A DNA stretch of 64,000 nt from Alphaproteobacteria bacterium (GCA_016124635.1 WGNJ01000007.1:1-64000); one strand, 5' to 3'. Shown: positions 9,813-19,170, numbered from the stretch's first letter. Made by a program: numbers and translations. Notes: a model not told the origin generated them from the sequence alone.

Positions 9813-11112
9813 CGCTCTCACCAAACACATGCCGCAGATGTGAGTTCAGAAAGCGGCCAGTCGGATCGAGCTTGCGGCGCAGAGCTCGATAGTCGTCCCA
9901 CTTCGGATAAAGCGCCTCGAACTCTCGAGCGCCGAGCGTATGCATCTTGCCCCAGTGCGGCCGCCCGCCATAGCGCTTGAAGATCGCTTCGGCGGTGTCG
10001 AACAGCGTCGTGAAATCCTGGCCGGCAAATTGATGCACGGAGATCGTCACCGCATCTCGCTTGTAGAACGGCGAGAGCCATATGTCGTCGGCTTTCACGA
10101 AGCGGAATTCGAGCGGGAAGCAGGTCGCGATCTTCTTGTTCCGCACCGCTTCGGCGATCTCTTGAATGCAATCGGCGCCGTTCGCCGCCGGCACCGCATA
10201 TTCCATCTCGTTGAACTTCACATTGCGCGGGCTCGGGAATGCCTCATGGCTCCAGCGCACGCGGTCGGAGGTGCCCATTGCCGCCCGCGTGAACATGCGC
10301 TGAAGCGCCGGCGACAGCGACGGCAGGAACTTTGCGATCGTGCACCCGAGATTGAAAAGACGCTGATCGTTGGTCACGCGCTCGCCGCGCAGGCGCATGT
10401 GCTCGGAGGTTTTCGGCGCAGGCGCCTCATCGTCCGTCTCGTCAAGCGACTTGGCCACCACATCGTCCGCGTACGGAAACCAGAAGAATTCGAAGTGGCG
10501 ATGCGCGTCGCGCAACTTCGCGAGCTCGTGCCAGCATACAGCAGCGGGCATCAGCCAATTCCGCTCACGCAGCTTGTAGATGCTGCGGGCGCTCATCGTG
10601 ATCTCGCTCATCACGCCGAGCGACCCGAAGCTAACGCGCCCCGCGCTCCACACATCCGCATTCGCTTGGGCGGAGCACTCGAGCACCTCCCCGCTTGCGC
10701 TCACCAACCGAAAGGCGGTCACTTCGGACGACAGGCTGCCGAGTGTCGGCCCGGTTCCGTGCGTTCCCGTTCCGACGGCGCCGGCGATCGCTTGGCGATC
10801 GATGTCGCCTTGATTCTTTAGCGCTAGTCCCGCGTCGTAGAGAGGCCGACCCAGCGCATGAATTTTGGAACCGGCGCGCACGGTTGCCGTTTGCGCATTG
10901 GCGTCGGTCCGCACGACACCGGCGATCCCATCGAGCGAAAGCAGCGACCCGTTGCTCTCGACGATCGGCGTGAAGGAATGCCCCGTGCCGGCCACGCGCA
11001 CGGGCGCAGGGCCGTCGCGGACTGCGGCAACGATCTCCGCTTCCGTTCCAGGATTGACACTTCTTTGCGGTGCAGCCCGAACGAAGCCGGACCAGTTCGT
11101 CCAAGCCGCCAT
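9805..11112 (-). CDS. FAD-dependent sugar-1,4-lactone oxidase (ALO/gulonolactone oxidase family)
   Basis: The 435-residue flavoprotein has an N-terminal FAD-binding PCMH domain with AGTGHSFTP (His in the position that often binds FAD covalently) and the C-terminal ALO domain ending with PHWGKMH and KLDPTGRFLN. Family members oxidise L-gulono-, D-arabinono- or related 1,4-lactones, with O2 or another acceptor. The ATG overlaps the TAA of the Sel1 gene (TAATG), so it is coupled to it. The exact sugar lactone is not readable from sequence. Confidence 0.85.
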   Translation of the reverse strand: MAAWTNWSGFVRAAPQRSVNPGTEAEIVAAVRDGPAPVRVAGTGHSFTPIVESNGSLLSLDGIAGVVRTDANAQTATVRAGSKIHALGRPLYDAGLALKNQGDIDRQAIAGAVGTGTHGTGPTLGSLSSEVTAFRLVSASGEVLECSAQANADVWSAGRVSFGSLGVMSEITMSARSIYKLRERNWLMPAAVCWHELAKLRDAHRHFEFFWFPYADDVVAKSLDETDDEAPAPKTSEHMRLRGERVTNDQRLFNLGCTIAKFLPSLSPALQRMFTRAAMGTSDRVRWSHEAFPSPRNVKFNEMEYAVPAANGADCIQEIAEAVRNKKIATCFPLEFRFVKADDIWLSPFYKRDAVTISVHQFAGQDFTTLFDTAEAIFKRYGGRPHWGKMHTLGAREFEALYPKWDDYRALRRKLDPTGRFLNSHLRHVFGESDG

Positions 11113-11897
11113 TACGTCTTGAGCGGCCCCGAAAGAATTTTGAATGCCTCCGCGCGCCGTGTCCCCTCTGCGACCTGCTCCGGAGTCAATTTGCGCGCCA
11201 GCAGTTCCAACGGTGAAGGTGCATTGCGATCGATGCGCAGATGTTGGTTGTCGTATGGCACACCATCGAAGCCGTGATCGGCCGCAATCTTGTAGTATTT
11301 GTAGGCCTCGACGAGATCTTGATGTCCAGCTTCGCCGCTTTCGAGCATCGTGGCCAAATTATACGCGCCTTGCGCGTGGCCATAGTCCGCCGCGTGGCCA
11401 TACCAGACTGCGGCCTGTCGCAGATCCTTGGTGACCCCCATGCCGAACTCGTACATCGATCCCAGATCGAACATCGAGCGTGGATCGCCAGCAGCGGCTG
11501 CCTGTAAGTGATATTTGCGCGCCTTGGCATAGTCGACCGGAACGACCCACGGCTTGCCGTCCATGTACTCGACAGCCAGCTCATGCGCAGCCAACGCATC
11601 GCCCGAATCCGCCGCCTTGGTCCAATAGGCGATCGCCAAGTCGTACCGGCCCTGCCGGTAGTATTCTCTTCCGGGATCGGTCTTGCGTACGGAAACAACT
11701 GGCAACTGACCGTTGGCGGCCGCGTCACGCTGTGCTTGGGTCGGCGGCGCCTCTTCGCTCGTCGTCGACGTAGCAGGCGGCATGGACCCTGGCGCGGTCC
11801 CGCGCTGCGCGCTCGTCATGTAGACGGCGGCGCCTGCGACCAACACCGCGACAGCCACGCCTGCCCATACGACCGGCCTGTTGCTCACCGCTGACAT
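11112..11897 (-). CDS. Membrane-anchored Sel1/TPR-like repeat protein
   Basis: The 261-residue protein has a short cytoplasmic start, one transmembrane helix (about residues 10-32), a Pro/Thr/Ser-rich linker, and at least three Sel1-like repeats (for example AADSGDALAAHELAVEYMDG and AADYGHAQGAYNLATMLESG). Such repeats mediate protein-protein contacts, here on the periplasmic side. The start at 11897 is set by AGGAGG 4 nt upstream. It is the first gene of an operon with the FAD oxidase and may scaffold it; this is inference. Confidence 0.82.
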   Translation of the reverse strand: MSAVSNRPVVWAGVAVAVLVAGAAVYMTSAQRGTAPGSMPPATSTTSEEAPPTQAQRDAAANGQLPVVSVRKTDPGREYYRQGRYDLAIAYWTKAADSGDALAAHELAVEYMDGKPWVVPVDYAKARKYHLQAAAAGDPRSMFDLGSMYEFGMGVTKDLRQAAVWYGHAADYGHAQGAYNLATMLESGEAGHQDLVEAYKYYKIAADHGFDGVPYDNQHLRIDRNAPSPLELLARKLTPEQVAEGTRRAEAFKILSGPLKT

Positions 11898-12090
11898 GTT
11901 TCCTCCTATCCAACTCAACTTCTTTTGACGCACTCTAGCGCATCGCGCCGTCCGAAGAGGAGCCTCGTTTCCACAATCGCCCTGCGGCGGAAGGCGCCAG
12001 ATATTCCACTGGAACACCGCAAAGGCGTTCAATTGCACGAAATCGGCAATGTCGTTGAGTTATACGCGCCGCAAGCGCTAGTCTTCAAAC

Positions 12091-13152
12091 ATGCACAATC
12101 CGGGCACCTCCAATCAACAATTCGCGAAATACGATCAAGTACGCAAGGCGCACACCTATAGACTCGCCGAACACGAGGCGGATCGGTTCGACGACGCCTA
12201 CCAGATCAGCACATTGGATATTGCCCCGTTCCTCCACGGCGACGCGATGGACAAGGCGAGGTTCGCCGAGGCTTTCGCAGCCGCGCTACGCGAAATCGGC
12301 TTCGCCGTTTTGGTCGGCCACGGTGTCGACACGCAGCTTTATGACGAGCTCAACGACCTCGTCGTCGACTTGTTCACGTCGACACCGCCGAGCGAGAAGA
12401 TGCGTTTCCGCGCGAAGCGCTATGGTTCCGTCAGTCAGGGTTATTTTCCGCTCGAAGAGACCAGCGACATTCATCCCGACCTCGTTGAGGGTTGGGTATG
12501 GTGTCGACGCGCCTTCGACATGCCGCAGCAACGAGAGGCTCCCTTTCGCCCGGCCGACTACTGGCCGAGCGACAAATATGAGCCCCACTTCCGCCGTCTC
12601 GCCGTCGCCCACGAAGCGCTCTTCAAACCGATCATGCAAGCGATGTTCCAGGGCATCGGTTGCGATCCGCACGCCTATGACCGAAAACTCACGCGGACGA
12701 ATTTCGGTTTGCGCTTGAACTATTATCCGCCGATGACCGGCGAGCAGGACCGCTCCGGCGCCGGACGCCTGCTCGGTCACGAGGACGTCGACCTGTTCAC
12801 AATCCTGCCGGCACCGCGCGTAGACGGCTTGCAGGTCTGGAATCACAGAAGCAACAGGTGGGTGCGTCTACGCGCGCCGCAGGGTTCGATCATCATCAAC
12901 ACCGGCGACTACATGCAGCGGATCACCAACGATCTGCTACCGTCGACGACCCACCGCGTCGGCAAGCCGGTCGACGGCTCCCACTTGGCAAGTGCACGCG
13001 TCTCGTTTCCGATGGCGGTCTACGTCTGGGAAGATGAGATGCTCGAGGTGCTGCCTGGATTAGGCCAACCCAAATATCCACCGATCAAGGCGCTCACGTT
13101 CCACACGCGCAGCACAGCCAAATTCTACGGTGACGACTACGCCGTCGAGTGA
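12091..13152 (+). CDS. Isopenicillin N synthase family 2-oxoglutarate/Fe(II) oxygenase
   Basis: The 353-residue protein has the N-terminal DIOX_N region followed by the double-stranded beta-helix core. Iron ligands are His230-x-Asp232 (GHEDVDL) and His288 (STTHRV), and the 2-oxoglutarate carboxylate motif is Arg303-x-Ser305. The reaction is likely hydroxylation or oxidation of a small molecule; the substrate is unknown. It is monocistronic, divergent from the Sel1 operon and convergent with an outer-membrane protein gene. Confidence 0.88.
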   Translation: MHNPGTSNQQFAKYDQVRKAHTYRLAEHEADRFDDAYQISTLDIAPFLHGDAMDKARFAEAFAAALREIGFAVLVGHGVDTQLYDELNDLVVDLFTSTPPSEKMRFRAKRYGSVSQGYFPLEETSDIHPDLVEGWVWCRRAFDMPQQREAPFRPADYWPSDKYEPHFRRLAVAHEALFKPIMQAMFQGIGCDPHAYDRKLTRTNFGLRLNYYPPMTGEQDRSGAGRLLGHEDVDLFTILPAPRVDGLQVWNHRSNRWVRLRAPQGSIIINTGDYMQRITNDLLPSTTHRVGKPVDGSHLASARVSFPMAVYVWEDEMLEVLPGLGQPKYPPIKALTFHTRSTAKFYGDDYAVE

Positions 13153-13218
13153 TGCGGACACACGTCCACAAACGCAAAGGCAACCCCGCCGAGACGGAGC
13201 GGAAACCGGCAGGCGAAA

Positions 13219-13253
13219 CCTTGGCGCTTTGACAGCCTACAACTGCGCCAAGG
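13219..13253. terminator. Possible bidirectional hairpin between convergent genes
   Basis: CCTTGGCGC and GCGCCAAGG form a 9-bp perfect inverted repeat with a 17-nt loop between the oxygenase gene and the convergent OMP gene. There is no T-tract on either side, so it would be an inefficient or Rho-assisted terminator. Confidence 0.35.
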
Positions 13254-13270
13254 TCCCCTTGTTGCCTGCC

Positions 13271-13975
13271 CTAGAAGTGGAAGTTCATCGCGACGCGAGC
13301 GACCTGTCCGTCGAGCGTGTTTTGGACAGTGCAGCGCCTAGTTGTTGCGCAGCTACCAGTCGGCGGTGTTTGGGAGACCGTTTCGCTGCCGAGATCAAAG
13401 TAAAGATACTCACCGCGAACCGACCAATGATCTTGCAGCATGACCTCCAGGCCGATTCCGCCGATCATTCCGGTTCGTGAGCCGCTCTTAGAAAACGTTT
13501 GCCCCGTCGCCGGAGATACGCCTCCAACACCATTGCAGCAATACTCGGTTCCTGGCGCATCAATGTGGCCGAAGGCCGGGCCCGCGGTCAGGTAGACGAG
13601 CGCGTTGTCCACGCTAAGGCCAGCTCTCGCCCGTATAGATGCCAACCACGATAATTCGAGCTTCTCACGGAGGAAGTCGCTGTCATCAGCGCCCAAAACG
13701 CCCTTACGTGAGAGGCTGCTCCAATCGAAGTCGCCTTCTACACCGAAGACGGCCGCGCCGCTTTGCCAATTGAAGCCGCCTTGACCGCCGGCCATGAAAA
13801 ATCCTTTGCTGAATGAGTCAGTCGCGCAGAAATAACAGTCATCCGTGAATGCGCCGCTGCCGTACCCGACACCGGCATTCGCTCCGACATAAAAGCCGGA
13901 CCAATTTCCTGCCGCGCTCGCAGGATTGGCCATGAGCAAAAACAACGCCACGAGCGGCGCCACATACTTGAGCAT
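13271..13975 (-). CDS. Outer-membrane beta-barrel protein (Omp25/31-like)
   Basis: The 234-residue protein has a signal peptide (MLKYVAPLVALF, cleavage after ASA), then NWSGFYVGANAGVGYG, the standard opening of rhizobial Omp31/porin-family eight-strand barrels, and ends in FHF with a terminal Phe for BAM recognition. Paired cysteines (CYFC, YCC, SCATTRRC) are unusual for such barrels and may form loop disulfides. AAGAGGG lies 5 nt before the ATG at 13975. Confidence 0.85.
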   Translation of the reverse strand: MLKYVAPLVALFLLMANPASAAGNWSGFYVGANAGVGYGSGAFTDDCYFCATDSFSKGFFMAGGQGGFNWQSGAAVFGVEGDFDWSSLSRKGVLGADDSDFLREKLELSWLASIRARAGLSVDNALVYLTAGPAFGHIDAPGTEYCCNGVGGVSPATGQTFSKSGSRTGMIGGIGLEVMLQDHWSVRGEYLYFDLGSETVSQTPPTGSCATTRRCTVQNTLDGQVARVAMNFHF

Positions 13976-14409
13976 TGCAACCCTCTTGCCTTCTTGATCG
14001 TCGGCGCCCAATGCACCGCGATGCGCGCGAATCAATGCGCCAAGTGGATGCTAGAATTGTCAGCAAAGTACGCAATTGCAGTGTGGTTTCTGGGAAACCA
14101 ACTGGCGTCATCGAATTACTGAGCTCGTTTTGCATTGACCATTGCCGAAGTTGGGCGCGCGATTCGTTGCCAACCGGAAATCTCAGCCAGACTTGCACGG
14201 CGTGATCAGGCGCGATCTCGATGGTTACGAGGCTTCGCGCAACGTGCGCGCTCTCCACTTGTGCCCGGTGTCTTGTGAGCGGGTCGCAACGCAATCTAGT
14301 TTTCTGGATGCGAACCGGGATGATCCTTCAATGTGCGGTTCCGCGTATCGCTAGGTTCGCCGTTCTCTGTGCCAACCCATCGGCACGGCCACATTTGTGC
14401 TCGTGGTTT
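13976..14409. other. Intergenic region without a recognised gene
   Basis: About 430 bases between the OMP gene and tRNA-Arg. The frames that stay open here run into the tRNA or lack a ribosome binding site. It should hold the OMP promoter on the minus strand and the downstream end of the NDUFS4/tRNA transcript. No repeat or conserved RNA was recognised. Confidence 0.5.
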
Positions 14410-14484
14410 GGCGACCCCGGGAGGAATCGAACCCCCAACCTGCAGCTTAGAAGGCTGTTGCTCTATCCGTTGAGCTACGGGGCC
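14410..14484 (-). tRNA. tRNA-Arg (anticodon TCT)
   Basis: The minus strand folds as a tRNA: acceptor GGCCCCG pairs with CGGGGTC (one G-T), a D-arm GCTC/GAGC, an anticodon loop CTTCTAA with TCT, and a T-arm with TTCGATT. CCA is encoded at 14412-14410. The top pair of the anticodon stem is an A-C mismatch. It decodes AGA and perhaps AGG. The 5' end lies five bases after the stop of the NDUFS4-like gene, so both are probably in one transcript. Confidence 0.93.
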
Positions 14485-14489
14485 AAGCC

Positions 14490-14795
14490 TTAATGCGTCC
14501 ACAGACCCTTGCGACTATACTTGAAATTGTCCGCATAGGCTCTGACGGAGCGCGCCGCTTCCTTCGGCTCGAACACCTGATACGGGATACGGTGGCGCTC
14601 GGCAAAGGCCACCGCTTCCTCTCGCGTCTCGAAGGTCAGCGTCACCTGCGTGTTCATGTCGCCCGAGCTGGTCCAACCCATCAATGGCTCGATCTTGCGC
14701 GCCTGCTCGGGCTCGAACTCGAGCAACCACTCCCGGGTCTTCGCTTGACCCGACTGCATGGCGCTTTTCGCAGGCTTATAGATGCGCGCGAGCAT
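14490..14795 (-). CDS. NADH dehydrogenase accessory subunit, NDUFS4/18-kDa family
   Basis: The 101-residue protein matches the ETC complex I subunit family: RIYKPAKSAMQSGQAKT at the N-terminus, WTSSGDMNTQ in the middle, and the basic C-terminal NFKYSRKGLWTH with the F-x-x-x-R-x-x-W-T-H pattern. In alphaproteobacteria this supernumerary subunit sits on the peripheral arm of complex I, as NDUFS4 does in mitochondria. It is encoded away from the nuo operon. The tRNA-Arg gene follows at once. Confidence 0.93.
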   Translation of the reverse strand: MLARIYKPAKSAMQSGQAKTREWLLEFEPEQARKIEPLMGWTSSGDMNTQVTLTFETREEAVAFAERHRIPYQVFEPKEAARSVRAYADNFKYSRKGLWTH

Positions 14796-14859
14796 TCGCT
14801 GGACTCCAATTGGCGCAGAGCCCTACCCCGCCGGAGTGCCCAAAATCAAGCACCGCCCT

Positions 14860-15753
14860 CTAGAGGTGCTCCTTCAGCCAATCAACCTGCCCTTTTACGA
14901 ACTGACCGTGCCAGGGCTCGACCGCATAGGGGTCGAAATGGCCGCATTCGTAGATTTCCAGGCGCTTTGGCTCTCCCGCCTGCGCGAAGGCTTCCTTCGT
15001 CAATTCGATGGGGATGAGGCTGTCGCCAGTCGCCGCCTGGATCAGCAAGGGTTTGGGCGAGACCAGGTGAATGACGCTGTCGGGCACATATTCAGCGCAG
15101 CGCGCGATTGATTCGAGCGAAATGTGATTCAGCCACTGCGGCGCAATGCTCTTTCCCGTCTGCGTGAACCACTCATAGGCGTCGGCTCTGGGCAAGAACG
15201 ACGTTTCGCCCGTCGGCGCCACGACCGGAATAGCTGCGCCCTCCCCTCCAGCGTTGCGGCGCGAGTAATCCTCCACAAGCAATTTCAGCAAATTCGCAAA
15301 CCCCTCGTCGCCAATCAGCGCGATCAGCGAGCGCGGGATATTGATCGCAGGAACTTGCGCCACGACCACGCGCACGCGCGGGTCCAATGCGCCGACGAAT
15401 ATGGCGTGCGCGCCGGAGAACGACGTGCCCCACAGCGCGAGACGGCTCGCGTTCACCTCCGGACGCTCGCTCATCCAACCGAGCGCGGCGCGAATGTCGT
15501 CTTGCTGTAAGCGCGGATTGATGCGTCCGCGCGGCGTGCCGTCGCTTGAACCGAGATGGCGGAAGTCGAACGCAAGTACTGCAAAGCCCTCGGCTGCGAA
15601 GCGTGCTGCATATCGGTCGAGGTATTGCTCTTTTACCGCCGTGATGCCGTGCGACATGACAATCGCAGGCGCCGCCCCTGAGACGCGTTGGGCTGGGTAG
15701 AACCATCCACGACACGTCGTACCGGAGCTTTCAAACGAAACGTCGGCTTTCAT
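14860..15753 (-). CDS. Alpha/beta hydrolase
   Basis: The 297-residue enzyme has the alpha/beta-hydrolase fold with nucleophile elbow GTSFSG, an acidic residue in ATGDSLIP and the catalytic His in ECGHFDPY, all in the right order. An oxyanion segment MSHGITAVKE occurs early. It lacks a signal peptide when started at ATG 15753, which follows a GGGGGCG stretch; an upstream in-frame start is less likely. The acyl or peptide substrate is unknown; relatives are annotated as esterases, dienelactone hydrolases or X-Pro peptidases. Confidence 0.82.
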   Translation of the reverse strand: MKADVSFESSGTTCRGWFYPAQRVSGAAPAIVMSHGITAVKEQYLDRYAARFAAEGFAVLAFDFRHLGSSDGTPRGRINPRLQQDDIRAALGWMSERPEVNASRLALWGTSFSGAHAIFVGALDPRVRVVVAQVPAINIPRSLIALIGDEGFANLLKLLVEDYSRRNAGGEGAAIPVVAPTGETSFLPRADAYEWFTQTGKSIAPQWLNHISLESIARCAEYVPDSVIHLVSPKPLLIQAATGDSLIPIELTKEAFAQAGEPKRLEIYECGHFDPYAVEPWHGQFVKGQVDWLKEHL

Positions 15754-15936
15754 CGCGCCCCCGATTACACAACACGCAACCAACACTTGACTTGATCTAA
15801 GAGTGATGAATCAAGAGTGTGGTCAGGAATAAGCCTAATCGAACGCATTTTCCCTGTGACTTTCCGCACGGGGCACTTCCGGCGAAAACCGTTTGCCGCG
15901 AAACTGTGCAAACGATTCTAATTTTCATCGATATCG

Positions 15937-16935
15937 ATGACCGTTCAAACGATCGTCTATTTCGCCACCAACCGACGCCCGACCGCTGCCGGTTACAGTG
16001 ACAAGATTGTCAAAAACGATCCCTTGCAGATGACCTTCGCCGTCGCGACGGTGACGGGCATCGATCTCAATTTGAAGAACAGCGGCGAGATCACAGCAAT
16101 CGCCGACAAGTCGCCAATGGGTTTCTCCCAGCCGGTCGCAGACGCGATCGTCGGAGGCGGCAAGAATCTCCTCATCTTCGTCCACGGCTTTGCAAACGCC
16201 TTCAAAGACGCCATCAAGCGAGCAGCCTTCAACCGCGAATGGTTCGCAGCTTCCGGCGACCCGCATGCGGACACCACCGTTGTCGCCTTCACTTGGCCGT
16301 CAAAGGGCGAGGTATTCGCGGCGCCGCCGCACATCCCGACCGCCGACTATCAGGCGGATCAAGCGCGCGCAGGCCAATCGGGCCTTCACCTCGCCTACTT
16401 CTTCAAGCAGGTCGAAGGTCTCGCGAACAGATTCCGCCAAGCCAAGCCCGGCGGCCGCGTTTTCCTCCTTTGCCACAGCATGGGCAACTACGCGCTTCAA
16501 GCAGGTGTTCAGGCCCTGTTCGGAATGGGTGGCGTCACCGCGCCCATTTTCGACGAGGTGATCCTGGCTGCGGCAGACGAACGCTGGGATACGCTCTTGA
16601 CGCCAAATGGCGGCCGCCTGAGCAATCTGCCGAGGCTCACCAAACGCATCACCGCCTACTACAGCGAGCGCGATGTCGCCATGATCTTGGCGCTCGCCAT
16701 GAACTTCATCCAGCGCCTAGGCTTCGACGGGCCCAAGGACAAGACTGACACCGGCGAATATCCGAAGGCCGAATTCCGCTTTGTCGAAGTAACAAAGGTC
16801 GAAGATTACGATCGCTTCAATCCGCCGGATGCGTCCCATCAGTACTATCGACGGTCAAAGACCGTGCGCGCCGACATCGTCTCGGTTTTTGCAAACACCA
16901 CCCAAGTCCCCGGCGGCATCATCAAACTAAAGTAG
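15937..16935 (+). CDS. DUF900-type alpha/beta hydrolase
   Basis: The 332-residue protein begins with VYFATNRRP, typical of the DUF900 (PF05990) hydrolases, and has an oxyanion-type LLIFVHGFANAF and nucleophile elbow LLCHSMGNYAL. It is probably a cytoplasmic esterase or lipase-like enzyme; members are also found near toxin-like lipases but no such context is present. There is no clear Shine-Dalgarno before the ATG at 15937. It lies 76 bases before eutB and could be cotranscribed with it. Confidence 0.82.
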   Translation: MTVQTIVYFATNRRPTAAGYSDKIVKNDPLQMTFAVATVTGIDLNLKNSGEITAIADKSPMGFSQPVADAIVGGGKNLLIFVHGFANAFKDAIKRAAFNREWFAASGDPHADTTVVAFTWPSKGEVFAAPPHIPTADYQADQARAGQSGLHLAYFFKQVEGLANRFRQAKPGGRVFLLCHSMGNYALQAGVQALFGMGGVTAPIFDEVILAAADERWDTLLTPNGGRLSNLPRLTKRITAYYSERDVAMILALAMNFIQRLGFDGPKDKTDTGEYPKAEFRFVEVTKVEDYDRFNPPDASHQYYRRSKTVRADIVSVFANTTQVPGGIIKLK

Positions 16936-17011
16936 CACCGGCCTCCCGGAGCTGCCGTGAGCCCCGCTCCATCTTGCATGATCTCGCTGGCCGCGCGACG
17001 CTGTATCCGCG

Positions 17012-18403
17012 ATGCCTTATTCTCAGACGATCGGCAACACGCGGCACGTCTTCGACGACTTGAAGACTTTGCTGGCGCGCGCGTCACCCGCGCGATCCGG
17101 CGACAAACTGGCAGGCCTCGCCGCCCGCTCCGCCGAGGAACGCGTCGCCGCCCGCATGACGCTTGCCGATCTCCCGCTCGCCACATTTCTGGATCATCCG
17201 CTCGTTCCATACGAAGAAGACGAGGTCACGCGGCTTATTCAGGACACGCATGACAAACACGCGTTCGAGCTCGTCAAGTCGCTGACCGTCGGCGCGTTTC
17301 GTGACTGGCTGCTCTCTGATACGACGACAACCGAAGTCCTCGCCGCACTTGCACGAGGTCTGACGCCCGAAATGGCAGCTGGCGTCAGCAAGCTGATGCG
17401 CAACCAGGACTTAATCGCCGTCGCCCGCAAGATCTCGGTTGTCACGCGCTTCAACAACACGATCGGTCTTCCGGGCAGGCTGTCGGCGCGTCTCCAGCCC
17501 AACCATCCGACCGACGATCCGAAGGGCATTGCGGCGTCGATCGTCGACGGCTTGCTCTACGGGAGCGGCGATGCCGTCATCGGCATCAATCCCGCGACCG
17601 ACAATGTCGCAGTCACGACCAATCTGCTTAGGATGATCGACGAAATCCGCAACCGCTGGAAGATTCCGACGCAATCCTGCGTGCTTGCCCATGTAACCAC
17701 GACGCTGCGGGCGATCGACGAAGGTGCGCCGGTCGACCTCGTCTTCCAGTCGATCGCCGGCAGCGAAGCCGCCAACAGGAGCTTCGGTATCGACCTAGCG
17801 ATTTTGAAAGAGGCGCGAGAAGCCGCTCTCGCGCTCAAACGCGGGGCGGTCGGTAACAATGTGATGTATTTTGAAACCGGCCAAGGCGCCGCCCTGTCGG
17901 CGAACGCCCATCATGGAGTAGACCAACAAACCATGGAGGCACGCGCCTACGGCGTCGCGCGGCACTTCCAGCCGCTACTCGTGAACTCGGTCGTCGGATT
18001 CATCGGCCCTGAATATCTGTTCGACGGCAAGCAGATCACCCGCGCCGGTCTCGAAGATCACTTCTGCGGCAAGCTTCTCGGTCTGCCGATGGGCGTCGAC
18101 ATCTGCTACACCAATCACGCCGACGCCGACCAAGACGACATGGACGATTTGCTCACGCTTCTAGCGGTTGCCGGTTGCACCTACATCATGGGCGTGCCCG
18201 GCGCCGACGACGTGATGCTCTCCTACCAAAGCACCTCGTTCCACGATGCGCTCTACGTTCGGAGCGCGCTGAACCTGCGTCCGGCGCCGGAATTCGAAGC
18301 CTGGCTTCAGCGCATGGGCATCATGGACGAGAGCGGCCGCGTACGGCCGCGCCTGCAGGGCGGCGAAGCTCAGCGACTATTGAACTATGCGAGGCAGAAG
18401 TGA
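17012..18403 (+). CDS. eutB: Ethanolamine ammonia-lyase large subunit
   Basis: The 463-residue protein is full-length EutB: MPYSQTIGNTRHVF at the start, the RNQDLI and HPTDDPKGIAASI segments, GIDLAIL, and MGVDICYTNHADADQDDMDD in the second half with substrate- and cobalamin-binding residues. With EutC it converts ethanolamine to acetaldehyde and ammonia using adenosylcobalamin. No ribosome binding site is obvious at the ATG. Its stop overlaps the GTG of eutC (GTGA). No microcompartment shell, eutA or eutG genes are nearby. Confidence 0.95.
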   Translation: MPYSQTIGNTRHVFDDLKTLLARASPARSGDKLAGLAARSAEERVAARMTLADLPLATFLDHPLVPYEEDEVTRLIQDTHDKHAFELVKSLTVGAFRDWLLSDTTTTEVLAALARGLTPEMAAGVSKLMRNQDLIAVARKISVVTRFNNTIGLPGRLSARLQPNHPTDDPKGIAASIVDGLLYGSGDAVIGINPATDNVAVTTNLLRMIDEIRNRWKIPTQSCVLAHVTTTLRAIDEGAPVDLVFQSIAGSEAANRSFGIDLAILKEAREAALALKRGAVGNNVMYFETGQGAALSANAHHGVDQQTMEARAYGVARHFQPLLVNSVVGFIGPEYLFDGKQITRAGLEDHFCGKLLGLPMGVDICYTNHADADQDDMDDLLTLLAVAGCTYIMGVPGADDVMLSYQSTSFHDALYVRSALNLRPAPEFEAWLQRMGIMDESGRVRPRLQGGEAQRLLNYARQK

Positions 18404-19170
18404 CCGATCATGACGATTGGTATGCGCTTAGCGCGTTCACGCCAGCCCGTCTTGCGCTGGGTCGCGCGGGCAACGCCTTGCCGACGAGCCGCGTCCTTGA
18501 ATTCGAACTTGCGCACGCAAGGGCACGCGATGCAGTCCTTCGACCATTCGACTCGAAAGCACTCGCCACGCAGCTCGACAGACCCGGCACGATCTTGCTC
18601 CGGACCCAAGCGACCGACCGCCAAATCTACCTGATGAACCCGGACACTGGCCGAACATTGGACGACACTTCGCGCGCGCAACTCGAACGCGGTGCTTATG
18701 ACGCCGCTCTGGTCATTGCCGACGGCCTGTCGTCGACCGCAGTCGATGAGCATGGCGCAGCCCTTGCACGCGCCGTTCTCAACGCGATGCCGGAGCTCGA
18801 GTGGGCACCCGTCACCGTCGTTCGCGGCGGACGCGTGGCTGTCGGCGACGACGTTGCGAGCGCACTAGGCGCCGACCTCGCGATCGTTCTGATCGGCGAA
18901 CGGCCCGGCCTCTCGGCGGCCGATTCTATCGGCATCTATCTGACCTACGCACCCCGCCCGGGCGTAACGAAGGATGCTGACCGCAACTGCATCTCGAACG
19001 TTCGTCCAGGCGGCCTGCCGTTGGATGCCGCTGCCACGCGCTTGGCATGGCTCGCACGCCAAGCGCGACACCTGCGCCTCACCGGCGTGGGCCTTAAAGA
19101 GGACGCTCCCGAGATTCCAGACATCGCGACCGACTCTTCAAACCTTTCGACAAGGTCCATCACCGAATGA
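18400..19170 (+). CDS. eutC: Ethanolamine ammonia-lyase small subunit
   Basis: The 256-residue protein carries EutC hallmarks: TPARLALGRAGNALPTS near residues 14-30, LRTQATDRQIYLMNPDTGR, VIADGLSST, and IGERPGLSAADSIGIYLTY. It forms the (alpha-beta)6 holoenzyme with EutB and contributes to cobalamin binding. The start is the GTG at 18400, which overlaps the eutB stop; there is no ATG at the right place. The C-terminal TGA overlaps the next gene at 19167. Confidence 0.93.
   Translation: MTDHDDWYALSAFTPARLALGRAGNALPTSRVLEFELAHARARDAVLRPFDSKALATQLDRPGTILLRTQATDRQIYLMNPDTGRTLDDTSRAQLERGAYDAALVIADGLSSTAVDEHGAALARAVLNAMPELEWAPVTVVRGGRVAVGDDVASALGADLAIVLIGERPGLSAADSIGIYLTYAPRPGVTKDADRNCISNVRPGGLPLDAAATRLAWLARQARHLRLTGVGLKEDAPEIPDIATDSSNLSTRSITE

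Noticed and set aside
9940-10821. A plus-strand frame of 293 codons inside the lactone oxidase gene
   Set aside because: His/Arg-rich shadow text with no start signals; the oxidase frame has the family motifs.
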